Of a stretch of DNA of 64,000 nucleotides, positions 33,717 through 48,291 are shown in pieces; the first letter of the stretch is position 1, and each line of letters opens with the position of its first letter. This DNA is from Lithobates sylvaticus (Eukaryota; Chordata; Amphibia; Anura; Ranidae). A model generated the notes under the pieces. The model saw only the letters and a list, made by a program, of their open reading frames with translations, was not told where the DNA came from and made no database searches. The position numbers and the translations under genes are program-made. Where the stretch lies: positions 193,126,940 through 193,190,939 of the forward strand of contig CM053029.1 of NCBI GenBank assembly GCA_028564925.1, given 5' to 3'.

Positions 33717-35120
33717 TTTTGAGTGTCGCTTTACAGTAAACTGAGATAGAAATTTCTATTTTACCACTTGCCTAATAGTTTCCCTACTTACATAAAACAG
33801 TGCTACAGATAAAGTTTTTTTTTTTTGTGTGTTTCCTTAAAGCTGAACTCTGTAAAAAAAAATTTTTTTGGACATTTCCTATGTAAAATTAAATTACCTC
33901 TAATGATGGATGTCTCATGTGTAGACGGTGCTGTGATCTTCTCTCGCCTGGATGTTGGCTCATATATAGGCAGTGAGTGAGTTCTGCATACAATGGTCCA
34001 TGCTGTAAATGGGGTTCTGAGATGACAGCGCTTAGTTTCTGTGAGTGTAATTCTAAGTTTTTAATTAATTTTAATAATAAGTCTTATCCTCACTATCTGG
34101 TGCTCTTTGCTTGTTCATTTACTTTGTGGTCACACTTTTGGCCCTTACCAAATGTTATTGTAGCAGAACTGCTAGAATTCTGTGGGCCATTTATATATTT
34201 TTGGAATGGTTTCTCTGTCCATCATGTTTCATACCGTATAATATTGGGGACTGTTTACTGTGTTCTGTATTTCATTGGGTTATTTTGAGAGCCAACAGCC
34301 TGGTGTTGTGTACCATGTGTGTGTTTTTGTTTCCTTGACCAAGCTATACTGCTTAAATCTGAACTCTGGAATTAAAAACTATTTTTGTACATTTGCTATG
34401 TAAAAATAAATGACCTTTAATGATGGGTGTCCCATGTGCCGATGGTGCTGTGATAACAGTATTAGTTTCATTCAGAGAACATTTATGAGACACCCATCAT
34501 TAGAGGTAATTTATTTTTACATAGCAAATGTCCAAAAATATTTTCAGTTCAGCTTTTACAGCAGAGAGGAAAAGTAGGGTCAGTGATTTGGTTATGCTGT
34601 AATGTGGCCTGGTTCACAAGTCTGACTGAATAAGATTATACATCCTTTGGCAGGTAATCCATTTTTTTAACTATGTATTTAGCCTGTGGCTTAGAGCCAA
34701 ATATCTGATAAGATAAAATTATCATAAAAGAAAAAAGTGAATGCTGCCTGCCATTCATGTAGTATAGAAGAATTTAGCAATGGCATGTGCATTTCTTTAG
34801 TCTTGCCTCCTCCGGTCTGTATTTTTGCCATTAGTGATGGAAACAGGTTGACAATAGATGAAGTGGACTGTCAAAGAGCATCAGGTTACAGAAAAAAAAA
34901 GTCATGAATAAAAAGAAGAGCAAAGGGAATCTGTCAGTTTAATTTGTTAATATGTGTCTCAAATTCTATGGAATATATGCAACCTGTTGTGTTGATTGAG
35001 CATTGTTTCTGGGTGTTGACATTCTTCATTGACACCATGACCATCAACAATATATTAACCACTGTAGATGAGTGAGGCCAACAGCACTAAATCCAACTCA
35101 TTCCAGCTAATGTAATGAGC
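33717..35120. other. Gene-free DNA with two related short inverted-repeat elements
   Basis: At 34350-34435 and 34480-34560 two arms pair (gaacatt... side: acatttgctatgtaaaaata with tatttttacatagcaaatgt), with ends near ctgaactc/cagttcag. A single arm of the same family stands at 33837-33930. I see no gene. Confidence 0.6.
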
Positions 35121-35367
35121 CACATTTAAAGTGTTATATGGGTTGAAAGTGGAAACATTTACTTTATAGACACCACTGATAAAAAGACAATTTTAATTAT
35201 AATAATTTATACATAGGTTTTTAAATGACATATAAAAATAGTACTGTAGCAATCTACAGTGAAAAACTGGATATCTCCAATAGTAGCCATTGGTGTCAGA
35301 GATAACGATCCAGATCAACTCGGATATATGAGACACGGCTAGAGAGATAAATAAGTAACACTAGGAC

Positions 35368-35410
35368 AAGCTCTACATGTTTCGCGGGGACCACTTCTTC
35401 TGAGACTTAT
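35368..35410 (-). ncRNA. Hammerhead-like motif, left arm of second palindrome
   Basis: On the minus strand: CAGAAGA, a short stem GTGG-tcc-CCGC, GAAA, then ACATGT and A. Position 7 of the CUGANGA box is free in hammerheads and GUA is an allowed cleavage triplet, so only the second base of the first box departs from the core. ACATGT is again self-complementary. Confidence 0.45.
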
Positions 35411-35447
35411 ATACAATTTCTAGAACAAGAGACATCAAGTAAGTACA

Positions 35448-35494
<47 letters not shown>

Positions 35495-35989
35495 TATTGA
35501 AGACATTATAGAATGACTGTATCTGAAAACCAGCAGACCAGGGGGTGGCATGCATAGTGAGCTGTGGGCAGAATGCGGGGACATGTCTGATGTCAATACA
35601 TATAAGCCAAAGGAAAACAAGATACATTTCAAAATGTGTTCATAGTATAGATTAGTATGAGAAGAGGGAAGGAGGAGGGCAGCATCACCAAGACGCTTGC
35701 TATTGCTACACGCATGGTAAGAAATGGTTTTAAAGCTTTATAAAGTCCCGGACCTAATTACCTATCTCTGCTAAGGTTAGTAGTATTATAAAAAGGTTAA
35801 ATAAAGGCAGAATCAAGGTGTGGATGTTAGGTAAATAAAGAGCTTGTATAAAGGCTCTCGTTAAGGTCATAGGCAAGGACTTGCCATCTATAAATAATAT
35901 GAATATACAATATGTGGGGAATTTAAAATATAAATTCCGATACATGTGTTGAATGTTCTGATACAACATAGATAGGTTGGAAAAGGGGG

Positions 35990-36320
35990 AGACAGGAAAA
36001 AAGGCAGAGGATGGTAAAAAAGGGAAGTGGGTTGACAATGGGCAAGGAAAGGAGGGGAGAGAGGAGAGAAGGGAGGAAAAAAGGGGAGAAAGGGAGAAAA
36101 GGGAAGGGAAAAGGAACAGGGGGTAAAAAGTGAAAAGGAAAGGGGGAAGAAAAGGGTAAAAGGGGGAGGGGAATCAAAAGGAGGAAAAAAGCGGGAAAGG
36201 AAGGGGGTGGGGAAAAGAAGAGGGGGAAGAAAGAGGAGGGAAGGGCGGGGAGGGGAAAAGGGGGAAAAGAAAAGGGGGAAATGGTGAAAGGGGAGAGAGG
36301 GAAGACAAGAAGAGAGTTGA
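35990..36320 (+). repeat. Polypurine tract of about 330 bp at the palindrome centre
   Basis: Nearly unbroken A/G on this strand, with short mirror-like blocks of gggaaaag type. It fills much of the single-copy centre (35736-36446). It could adopt a triplex form; that is inference. Confidence 0.9.
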
Positions 36321-36712
36321 AAAAAGTAACCAATAAAACAAATAAAGCCTATTAAAATCTCAACAGAAAGGTGGTAAGTTTGGTACAGATTGTTCCAATA
36401 GAGCAATAAATAGTCAATAGAGCATTTTAAGCCTAATACTCTTAAATAAAACCACTTCTTACCATGCATGTAGCAATAGCAAGTATCTTGGTGATGCTGC
36501 CCTTCCCCTTCCCTCTTCTTATACTATCTATAGTATACTATGAACATATTTATGGTGGTGAAATTTATCTTGTTTCCTTTTGGCTTATATGTATTGATAT
36601 CAGGCATGTCCCTGCATTCTGCCCACAGCTCACTATGCATGCCATCCCCTGGTCTACTGGTTTTCAGATACAGTCATTCTATAATGTCTTCAATAAATTG
36701 AAGCCTCATATG

Positions 36713-38412
<1,700 letters not shown>

Positions 38413-38439
38413 CTTGATGTCTCTTTTTCTAGAAATTGT

Positions 38440-38484
38440 ATATAAGCTCCTGAAGAAGCTGTCCCCGTGACACGGCCGTGTCTC
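38440..38484 (+). ncRNA. Hammerhead-like motif, right arm of second palindrome, decayed
   Basis: The stretch has CTGAAGA at 38450-38456 preceded by AAGCTC, then gctgtccccgtg, but the GAAA box reads GACAC and the last segment has diverged. It corresponds to the 35368-35410 motif of the other arm. Confidence 0.4.
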
Positions 38485-38761
38485 ATATATCCGGGTTTAT
38501 CTGGCTCAGTATCTCTGACACCAACGGCTACTATTGGAGATATCCAGTTCTTCACTGTAGAGTGCTATAGTACTGTTTATTTATGTAATTTTAAAACCTA
38601 TGTGTAAATTGTTATAAATAAAATTTGTCTTTTATCAGTGGTGCCTATAAAGTAAATTTTTCCACTTTAAACCCATATTGTTCTATGATTAGGACGTGGC
38701 ACCTTATGTACCCACAGTACCATCCTGTGATGGTGTATGTAGCTTTCTGATTCACATTTAA

Positions 38762-39177
38762 AGTGTTGCTAAACCCACAACAGTAAAATCAGTCTGTATA
38801 TGCAGTAACGCATGCGTGTTATACTTACTGTGGAAGGGGTTAATCCTCTGCATTGTGTAAAAAGGCTGTTTGATCTTATATGCACAGATCCTCCCCCTCT
38901 TGCATTGCCCCCAAAACATGTCCGGATAAGACAGATATACTGGAGTCAGGCTGCACATGCTCCAGACAGAGGGTCAGGGGTCCTGCATCCTGGTAGGACA
39001 GCAAGAGCAGTATGAAAGCTCTTCCTACAAGCTTTAACCAGTCACAAGACTGCTATTTCCTGCTGATGATTAAAGGTATTTAGCAGTTTATATTTACTAA
39101 AATAATTGCATTAACATGTTCTGTGTACTGTGGGAGACCAGATATAATGAATGCAAGGTCCTAGGGTTAGTGACACT
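38762..39177. mobile_element. TTAA-flanked short element
   Basis: The ends AGTGTTGCTAAACCC and GGGTTAGTGACACT are inverted repeats, with TTAA on both sides (38758-38761, 39178-39181). TTAA targets are used by piggyBac and Kolobok elements. The 15-bp duplication of the palindromic element includes its left end, so that element landed in this one. Confidence 0.7.
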
Positions 39178-39181
39178 TTAA

Positions 39182-40009
39182 ATTCAACAGGAGTCATGCC
39201 TTTCAAAGTGCACTAATAGGAACACTTTGGTGAAAAATACTGTATATACTGGATTATAGAGTGATGAATCTGTAAGGTGACAGCACCAGAGAGGAGATGA
39301 ATATTACAGGCAGCAGCTTTTTTATTTGTATACATGCTGGGTCATTATTCAGTTTTTTTGAAAAGGTGGATTAATGGGTTTGTTTTACTTCAGTTAAAAA
39401 TATGTTGGGGTTGTGCAGCAATCTTCAAGGAAACATAGATATTTGCATAAAAAATGCTATAAGAAGGTATTTTTACTAGGTAAAAGATGTATAAAAACGT
39501 AAACAGGTTCAAAAGGAACAGAGGAAATCAGTGAATCGATCCATACACATGCATGCACAAGGCAACCAATCTGAAATTATCTATGTACGCTAGTTTACAC
39601 AGATGGCAATACTATACACAATTCATTTTTATCTAACGTCATGTTAGGAACTTCAATCCAATATGATGATTCAAGTAGCTTCTGCAATAATCAAAAAATC
39701 TTTGGTTCCTTAAGGAGCACGAGCATAGTTGGTCCTTTCTTTCAAACTCCAGCTCTCTATGTCCAGCTGCGGCTGTGTTATCTCATTTCCTGCCTCCACT
39801 ATTTTCTGCCAATGTCACTGCCTGTTTAACCAGCCTTTTCGAACCAGTAAAACAAGTTAATTAGCTTTTAAATAGTAAAAGAACCCTTTCTTCCAGATGG
39901 TAGCTAAAAGTGATTGTGTTATATACCTGCTATAAAAATTACTTAGGTAGCCATGGCAAAACAGGGCTTTAAAAATTGTAAAACAATTCACCCAAATTCA
40001 AGTTTTCCT
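39182..40009. other. Gene-free DNA
   Basis: I see no reading frame, repeat boundary or RNA gene here. Confidence 0.5.
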
Positions 40010-40013
40010 TTAA

Positions 40014-40646
40014 CTACCTGCCACCAGTTCACAGTAATTATGCTGCGAGCGGGTGGCAGGTGCAGGCTCAGCAACGTACATGATTCTTTCGAGTTTGGTT
40101 TGCACATGGTTGTGTCCCCCTGCTGATCTGTGCTGTGATTGGACATAACATGAGTTTGGCAGCATATTTCCGGCAATGACTTTGGCTGAAACCTGCTGAT
40201 CGGCTGTGTCCAATCACACACAGAGTTCTGTGTTTACAAACACACAGAGCTCTTTGTGCAAAGAACAGTGATCTGGCTGTTTCTTCTCACTGAAAAGCTG
40301 GGATAAAAAACAGCCAGATCAGTAAGATAAAGCCGCACACATTCCGCATAATGCGCTTGTTAGGCACACAGTTACCTCTTCATTGACCCTTGATGTTAAC
40401 CCTTTCCCAGCTAGTGTCATTAGTACAGTGTACAGTATTATCACTGATCACTGTATTAGTCACTAGTGAGTAGTCAGTTAGTGACCCTCCCAGCCGGTGT
40501 CTGTTAGCATCAGATTGCTCACCACACTATCAGTCACACTATAACTCGCTGATATCCACTATTACCAGTATAGCATCTATAGCTGTGTAAATAGTATGTA
40601 TATATACCACAGTTTTTGTGGATGCTATAACTTTCACACAAACCAA
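40014..40646. mobile_element. Partial element of the TTAA-CCACTT family
   Basis: The stretch begins after TTAA with 'ctacctgccacc' and contains the family's stepwise 'accctttcccagctagtgtcattagtacag' type blocks (repeated in units 2 and 3 as 'ccctgccagtgtcatt'). It ends at the TTAA shared with the next unit. Confidence 0.5.
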
Positions 40647-40650
40647 TTAA

Positions 40651-41563
40651 CCGCTTAGTGACTGCCTACCATAGATATACTGCAGCAGAGCGGCCTTTCT
40701 GCGCCAGATCATGTACCTAGTACGTGATTTGACACTTCCGGGTCTGGGGCGCATGCGATGTCTGCCGGGACCCGCCGATCATTCAAGAGAATAAGTGGCG
40801 GTCTGCCTATGTATGTAAACTAAGAAGACTGCCGTTCTGTGAGAGGGGAATGTTCCTGCTAAGCAGGATCACGGATCTTTACATTCCTCCAGTCAAAGCA
40901 CCCCCCACACAGTTAGTAATAACTCCCAAGGAACACATTTAACCCTTTGATCGCCCCAGATGTTAACTCCTTCCCTGCCAGTGTCATTAGTACAGTAATA
41001 GTGCATATTTTTTTAGCACTGATCACTGTATTAGACGTGTCAAACGTGTCAGTTAGGTGTCCAATTTGTTTACTGCAATATCACATTCTCGTTATAAGTC
41101 TCTTATTGCCGCCATTACTGGTAAAAAATAAAAATAAAAAAATAAATAAATACAAGTATACCATAGTTTGTAGATGATGTAACTTTTGTCCAAACCAATC
41201 AATATACACGCATTGGGATTTTTTTTTTACCAAAAATATGTAGCAGAATACATATTGGCCTAAATTGATGAAGACATTTCATTTTGAAATTTTTTTTTTT
41301 ATTGGGAATGTTTTATAGCAGAAAGTAAAAAATATTGTTTTTTTTTTTTTCAAAATTATCGGCCTTTTTTTTATATAGCGCAAAAAATAAAAACCGCAGA
41401 GTTACCATGAAAAGAAAGCTCTATTTGTGGGAAAAAAAGGACATACATTTTATTTGGGTACAGAGTCGCACACCCACGCAATTGTCAGTTCATATAACAC
41501 AGTGCAGTATGGCAAAAAAGGGCCTGGTCATGAAGGGGAGTAAACCTTCCAGAGCTGAAGTGG
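40651..41563 (+). mobile_element. TTAA-CCACTT family element, unit 2
   Basis: Bounded by TTAA at 40647-40650 and 41564-41567, it ends 'agctgaagtgg'. The GC-rich left half and A/T-run right half with 'aaaaccgcagagttacc' and 'acgcaattgtcagtt' recur in units 41568-42541, 43717-43900 and 44472-45347. Confidence 0.7.
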
Positions 41564-41567
41564 TTAA

Positions 41568-42541
41568 CCACGTCCCGACCGGCGCACGACGATGTACGCT
41601 GGCAGAATGGCACGGACAGGCAAAAGGGTGTACAGGTTTGTCGCTTTAAGAATCCCGGCGGAGCACACGCGCGCCATTCGGGACCCCCGTGAGTCCGGTC
41701 GCGGGGTCCCGTGGACTTGATCGTAGCGGGGATACACGCGATCGTCTCACTGGAAGGCTGAACGGGGAGACGCGGAAGTAAACAGCATCTCCCCATTCTG
41801 CCTAGCAACTAGTGACACTGATCTCTGCTCCCTGTGATTGGAGCAGAGATCAGTGTTCACTAAAACACAGCCACGCCCCCCACACTTAGTAACACGCCCC
41901 TAGGAACACTTAACCCCTACACTGCCACCCCCTGGTTAACCCCTTTACTGCCAGTGTCATTTACACAGGAATCAGTGCATTTAAATAGCACTGATTTCTG
42001 TATAAGTGACAATGGTCCCAAAAATGTGTCAAAAATGGCTGATGTGTCCGCCATAATGTCGCAGTCACAATAAAAATCGCTGATCGCCGCCATTTCTAGT
42101 AAAAAAAAATATTAATAAAAATGCTATAAAACTATCCCCTATTTTGTAAACGCTATAACTTTTGCGCAAACCAATCAATAATCGCTTATTGTGATTTTTT
42201 TTTACCAAAAATATGTAGAAGAATACGTATCAGCCTAAACTGAGGAAAAAAAATGTTTTTTTTTATATATTTTTGGGGGATATTTATTATAGCAAAAAGT
42301 AAAAAATAATGTGTTTTTTTCAAAATTGTCGCTCTTTTTTTGTTTATAGCGCAAAAAATAAAAACCGCAGGGGTGATCAAATACCACCAAAAGAAATCTC
42401 TATTTATGGGAAAAAAATGACGTCAATTTTGTTTGGGAGCCACGTCACACGACCACGCAATTGTCAGTTAAAGCGACGCAGTGCCGAATCACAAAAAGTG
42501 GTCTGGTCTTATGCCAGCAAAATGGTCAGGTCTGAAAGTGG
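41568..42541 (+). mobile_element. TTAA-CCACTT family element, unit 3
   Basis: It begins CCACGTCCCGACCGG and ends TCTGAAAGTGG between TTAA at 41564-41567 and 42542-42545, sharing one TTAA with unit 2. It was probably inserted at the edge of the earlier unit. Confidence 0.75.
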
Positions 42542-42733
42542 TTAATATACACTTATTGATATTTAGTTTTATTTCTTTTACCAAAGACATGCAGCAGAAT
42601 AAATTTTGGCTTAAATGTTTGAAGACATTGGATTTTTTGATTTTTTTTATTGGATATTTTTTTTAAAGAATAACTCCAGGAAAAAAAATTATTCTCCCAT
42701 ACAGTGGGGCTCTGCCCGCACTGCATAGGTTAG

Positions 42734-43452
42734 CCTCCCTGTCGGTATGATTATGTCAGATTTTTGCGTCTCAAAGCGGTACAATTATTTTGCATAGAAA
42801 TTTGGCGTTTTATATTGTAGGCCTGTAATTCTTAGCAATAACACACTTAAATCTGTCCACCAAGAGTCTAGTAGATATCCCGGGTATGATGAAGTTTGAA
42901 ACACAAAATCATAAATAAATATAAATAATTTTAAAATATAATAATATAATAATAATAAAATGTATTTCCCACGATTCACCATCGCTCAATTCTGTGTTCT
43001 AATTTACTATCGCTGTTTTCTAGCTGGTCTAAAACCGCTTTTGACGTGAAGGGACACTTTTTGGTTGCTATGGACAATATCCAGTTTCCAGGCAGAAAGA
43101 ACAGTATATATAATATAAAACTGCATGCAGGGCATTGGACAAAGCACTGGGGACAAAATGGATGTGAAATAATTGCATACAGTAAACTAATCTATAAGAT
43201 TACAGTGTACTGTATGTATTATGATTTTTCACTTTTATGAATTTGCCACCGGGCTCCACCCCTGTGCGTCACGGCGCTCGCAGGGAACGGAGCCCGGCAC
43301 AGGGAGGCTTCGGGCAGAGGACAGAGCCCGCGGACCCAGCACGGGGACATCACAGGATCATGGGGACAAGGTAACTATACTGTGGCTCTGGGTTACCGCT
43401 AATGGTGCTGAAATTTAACCCCCAGCCACACTCGGGAAAACCGCCAGGGAGG
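42734..43452. mobile_element. piggyBac-like non-autonomous element
   Basis: CCTCCCTGTCGG at the left and CCGCCAGGGAGG at the right are inverted repeats. The flanks are TTAG (42730-42733) and TTAA (43453-43456), one base off a perfect TTAA duplication. No transposase is present. Confidence 0.7.
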
Positions 43453-43716
43453 TTAACTGCTCATTTTGTCTAGGGGTGCAAGGGAAAGCTGTAGTTAACC
43501 GGTCTTTTGATCCTCCGAAAAACTGTTCCCTCACATCCAGAGCCGGTCCATGGGCATGATGAAGTCAGGAACAGTCTATTCACAAGACCACTATTGTGCG
43601 GGGGGGGGGCAAGATTTGTGGGGACAAGTCTTGCATTCAGTGGATTAGGTAAGCATATCCCCTCTCTGAAATCTCCTAGATCAAAATGAACAGTAAATCT
43701 ATGCAGTGCTAATAAA

Positions 43717-43900
43717 AAATAAAAACCCAGTGGTGATCCAATACCACCAAAAGAAAGCTCTATCTGTGTGGAAGAAAATGATATAAATGTTATTTGCGTA
43801 CAGTGTTGCATGATCATGCAATTGGCAGTTATAGTCGCACAATGCTGAATAGCAAAAAATGGTCTAGTCATGAATTACCCAGCTTCTGGAGGTCAAGTGG
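43717..43900 (+). mobile_element. Fragment of the TTAA-CCACTT family
   Basis: Only the end with 'ataccaccaaaagaaagctc' and the terminus 'caagtgg' before TTAA (43901-43904) is present. Confidence 0.6.
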
Positions 43901-43904
43901 TTAA

Positions 43905-44467
43905 AATTTAAAAAATAAATGTACTTATAGATTTTTCTGTAAAATCCCTCCTCTTGTGGTCATAAATTTCACTGCAACTCTTTTGAACGTGCTTCTGATC
44001 AGGATGTGTATTTGTCACCAGATTGTTTGAAGTAAATATTACATTGTAATTTTTTTGCAAATGTGCACAAAAAAAGTCACTTGCACTTCATAGGTATCTA
44101 GTTAATACTGTAGCTAGCTTATATACTGTACATATTCCTCCTCTCTGTGAAATTTTTACCTTTCTGCTGAGCAACAAAGAAGAAAATAATGCTACCTTTG
44201 CCATGTCCCACGATCTAGCAGCAAATTGGAGATGGAACCATATCGTTTTGTGAAACAGTTCTCTCACTGGGTGCCATTTTGCTCATCAATAGTGTTATGT
44301 CTCGTTCTTGAAATAAAATGGAGTCTGCTCACGAAATTAGAAAGAACCCAACTGATTCTCAATTTAGTAAGACGGTCCACCTTATTTACTGTGTATCAAA
44401 GTTAGACTGCTTCCTGACTGATAAGCAGGCACATCTCAAACTGAAACCTAGAAAACTAGAAACAAAC
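43905..44467. other. Gene-free DNA
   Basis: I see nothing beyond short open frames. Confidence 0.4.
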
Positions 44468-44471
44468 GTAA

Positions 44472-45347
44472 CCACTTCAGCCCCAGAAGATTTGTCTGCT
44501 GAATGACCAGGCCATTTTTTGCGATTCGGCACTGCGACGATTTAACTGACAATTGCGTGGTCGTGCGATGCTGCACCCAAACAAAATTGACGTCCTTTTT
44601 TTCCCAAATAGAGCTTTTTTTTGGTGGTATTTGATCATCTCTGCGGTTTTTATTCTTTGCTCTATAAACAAAAAAAGAGCGACAATTTTGAAAAAAATCA
44701 ATATTTTGTACTTTTTACTATAATAAATATCCCCATTTTTTAAAAAAAAGCTAATTTTTTCTCAGTTTAGGCCGATATGTATTTTTCTAAATATTTTTGG
44801 TAAAAAAATTGCAATAAGCGTATATTGATTGGTTTGCGCAAAAGGTATAGCGTCTACAAAATAGGGGATAGATTTATAGCATTTTATTATTATTTTTTTT
44901 TACTAGTAATGGCGCCGATCTGTGATTTTATCGGGACTGCGATATTATGGCGGACACATCGGACACTTTTGAAACATTTGTGGGACCATTGGCATTTATA
45001 CAGCGATCAGTCACTGGCAAGGAAGGGGTTAACACCAGGGGGCGATCAAGGAGTTAACTGTGTTCCCTGTGTGTGTTTCTAACTGTAGGGGGAGGGGACT
45101 GACCTAGAGGAAATGACAGATCGTGGTTCCTAGCTATTAAGAACTCACGATCTGTCTCTCATCACAGAACAGGGATTTGTGTGTTTACACACACACGTGC
45201 CTGTTCTGCCGATGCTTTGGCCACGAGTGCAGTGGGCATGCATGCACGCCTGCTATCCCGCTTAAAGGAACCGACGTACAGCCATAATGGCTCACGGGAT
45301 CGTGCCGACCTGCCGCTGTATAATGGCGGCGGCTGGTCGGAAAACGG
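44472..45347 (-). mobile_element. TTAA-CCACTT family element, reverse orientation
   Basis: It starts CCACTTCAGCCCC after GTAA and ends GGTCGGAAAACGG before TTAA (45348-45351). Its inner blocks are the reverse complement of units 2 and 3. Confidence 0.75.
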
Positions 45348-45351
45348 TTAA

Positions 45352-46067
45352 CTGCATGCCGACCAGCCGCCGCAGTTGTACTGCGGCAACATGGCTCGGC
45401 TGTACATCGTACCATAAACGGCCACTAGGGGGCAACCATGCTGCCCACATATTAAAGCAATCACAACTCTGCCACGATTTTAACACTACCAGAATAATCA
45501 GAGGCTGGATTCTTGGTAAGACACTTTTTATTATAAAATACTGTATGTCTCAATGCATGCCACATACATCATACATGGAAGTATATGTTCATATGTTACA
45601 CTCCTGTGTTCACTCCTCACACCTTGCTCACAAAATATACACAGCTGATTTTTAGCCTTGGTTGTTAAAGAAATAGTTAAACCAGATCCTCAACCTGGTG
45701 CAACCATTTCTAACTAAGCCACTTTACATATGGCCTAAGGCCTTCACATTACAATTATGTTTAGCAATGAAAATCAAAATGTAGGGAAGAAATGTTCCTA
45801 TTACTACCCACTCATCTTGATATATTATTGCTGTTCTATTGCATTTTCAAACTGGATTTTAGGTGATTCTGGCTATCCTTGTCTGCCCTGGCTTCTAGCA
45901 CAACTCTTGAGGTGCTCAACATTCAGAATCTCGTTACAATGCACCAATTACTAAGATAAGATGTGTCATTGAGCGGACCTTTGGGGTTCTTAAAAGCAGG
46001 TTCCACTGTATATCACTTTCTGACAGTGCTTCATACAAAGCTATATTTCATGGTATTCATCAACTCT
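45352..46067. other. Gene-free DNA
   Basis: The first 70 bp are GC-rich and resemble the outer part of the preceding family. The rest holds no feature I can support. Confidence 0.4.
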
Positions 46068-47154
46068 AATGCCCCGTACACACGGTCGGACTTTCCTACG
46101 GAAAATGTGCGATCAGACCTTGTTGTCGGAAATTCCGACCATATGTAGGCTCCATCTGGCTTTTTCCATCAGAATTTCCGTCGCACAAAATTTGAAAAAT
46201 CTGGTTCTCAAATTTTCCGACAACAAAATCCATTTGCGCAAATTCCGATTATGTGTATCCAATTCCGATGCACAAAGTGTCACGTATGCTCAGAATAAAT
46301 TACGAGACAGAAGTGCTCGGTCTGGTAAAACTAACGTTTGTAATGGATATAGCACATTCGTCACGCTGCAATGTTTTAAATAGTTTAATGCAGCGCATTC
46401 TCTTCTTCTTTATAATGCTAGAAGAATGACGTTGTTTTGCTGCTCATATTCACACAGAGTTCTCACAAACTGATTTCTTTATTATTTCTCGGGATTCCAT
46501 GAATATAATATTTTAATTTTTTCGTCAGATCTCCTGAATAATATTTTTTTTTGTTTTTATATTTTTTATTTTTTTGTGTGTTTTTTTTTTTAATCAAGAT
46601 CTCCTGTTTTTTTTTGTTGGTCATCTCCATAATTTATTTTGTGGGTTTTGTCAAGTTACCACAACACCATTATTATCTTTTTAACCTCAGTTAAAGGAGG
46701 CTGTTACCTTTTTAACCTCAAGGAGGTTGTTTGGTGTTGGTGTCCCTTGTTAATTTGACATTGTATTTTAGAAATGTACCTGCCTACTCACAAATAAACT
46801 GTCCTTTTTGAAGTAAAACACATGGCAAGTATTTGTGAAAACTAAATATCCCTTTATTTTGGGTCATAACAAAATAAAGAGGAAGGCATTGCTGGAGAAA
46901 CTGATGAAATTGGGGAAGCCTTTGTCCCCCAGGGCACACATCAACTATTTTAAGGCAAAGTTTGTGGCCTGAGGAGTCCATATATAAGGGAGTACAATCT
47001 GGTCCAGAAGTCCAAGAGATCAAGAACAGCAGCAGATGACATACATGTCCCCAGGCTGTGGTCATACAAGAGCCTGCATCTTTTGTCAGACCAGACTGAA
47101 CCCAGGCCATCATTTTCTTGTCTTGTCTTCCTTACACTGTTCTTTCCAGGCTTA

Positions 47155-47507
47155 CATCCAGGCTGTGGTTGTGGTGTTAGAGGTGTGGCAGGAAGAGGAG
47201 GAGGAGAAGGAGGAGGGAGACATTTTGGAAGTGGGCGAAATTGTCACCATAACAGGTGAGTGTCTAAGACCACAGATTCAGGTAATAGATGTATGCCTGC
47301 ATATTTATAATACATGGTGTGTTTTTTTGTTTATTTTTAGGTGATGTGGATGTTGTGGAAGAAGAATGTCATTTCACAAGTGAAAGTGCACAGATCCTCA
47401 TCGGGGAGATAATGGGGTGCAATTGCTATTTAGAAAATCTAAAGGAAAACATCAATGATGTTCAACAAAAAATTAAGAACATCATTGATGTTTTAGGCAG
47501 AATATAA
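47155..47507 (+). pseudogene. Remnant of Harbinger Myb-like gene (last two exons)
   Basis: It contains 'EEEEEKEEGDILEVGEIV' and a GTGAGT donor (47255 on), then after a TTTAG acceptor 'GDVDVVEEECHFTSESAQ' to 'NINDVQQKIKNIIDVLGRI' and a stop. It corresponds to exons 2-3 of the gene at 11012-12361. The DNA-binding exon is gone. Confidence 0.8.
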
Positions 47508-47609
47508 AACACAAAAATTCCCAATTTTTTTCTCGTCTATTTTTGTTTTTAAAAACAAGTTTTAAAGTATTTTAAAAGCCAAATTTTGAAGATGCACAAA
47601 GTGTGTCAA

Positions 47610-47749
47610 CATGTGCTATCTGCCATCACGGGCGATCAATGTACACGTTTTGTGGATGCAACCCCTTCCTCCCAACTAAAGTGGCTGAGATGAATGGGTT
47701 GCACCCCCAAAACACGTCCATTGATCCCCCATGATTGGAGCTAGCACAT
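47610..47749. repeat. Conserved hairpin, second copy
   Basis: The counterpart of 10771-10907, with arms 47610-47665 and 47696-47749. The outer ends atgtgctatc and gagctagcacat pair better than in the first copy. Confidence 0.7.
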
Positions 47750-48177
47750 GTTGACATTAGGCATGGGATCCAGAGGGAAATCCCCATTTTGACTCTCAAT
47801 TTGTGTGCATCTTCAAAATTTGGCATTTACAGGGGTGACTTCACCCCATCTGATGAAGGAAATATCAACACAGTTTTGACATATTAATGTCTGATATTGC
47901 CTTCACTTTATCAAAGTTGAACTTTGTAAGTTCCTGAGTTGTGTATGTTATGCTTTGAAACATGCCTGTTTAACCAAAAAAGGCTATTTCTAATTAGTGT
48001 GACAAAAAATAATGTTATACACCAAAGATGTTGTTTTTTTTAAAAACCCTTGTATAAACTGTATAAAATGTGAATGTGCTTTGAGTAAAAAGTTTTATAA
48101 TCAACAATGTGTGGCTTCTTCTTTCAACGCTCAAAAGCAGTTTTTGGAGTAAAGTTGGTGTTTACAGTGACAATGGG

Positions 48178-48291
48178 GGTTATTTACTAAGGGCAAATCC
48201 ACTTTCAGTGCAGTTTCAAGTGCACTTTTGCTGTGCACTTGGAGTGCGAAGTGTAATTTCCTTTAGTAAATAACACCCACAGTGCTTTATA
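48178..48291. mobile_element. Short inverted-repeat element, second copy
   Basis: GGGTTATTTACTAAGGG at the left pairs with CTTTAGTAAATAACACCC at the right. It is the same element as 10248-10373. Confidence 0.7.

Noticed and set aside
35888-36469. Minus-strand frame of 193 codons rich in Phe, Pro, Ser and Leu
   Set aside because: It is the complement of the polypurine tract; composition alone keeps it open.
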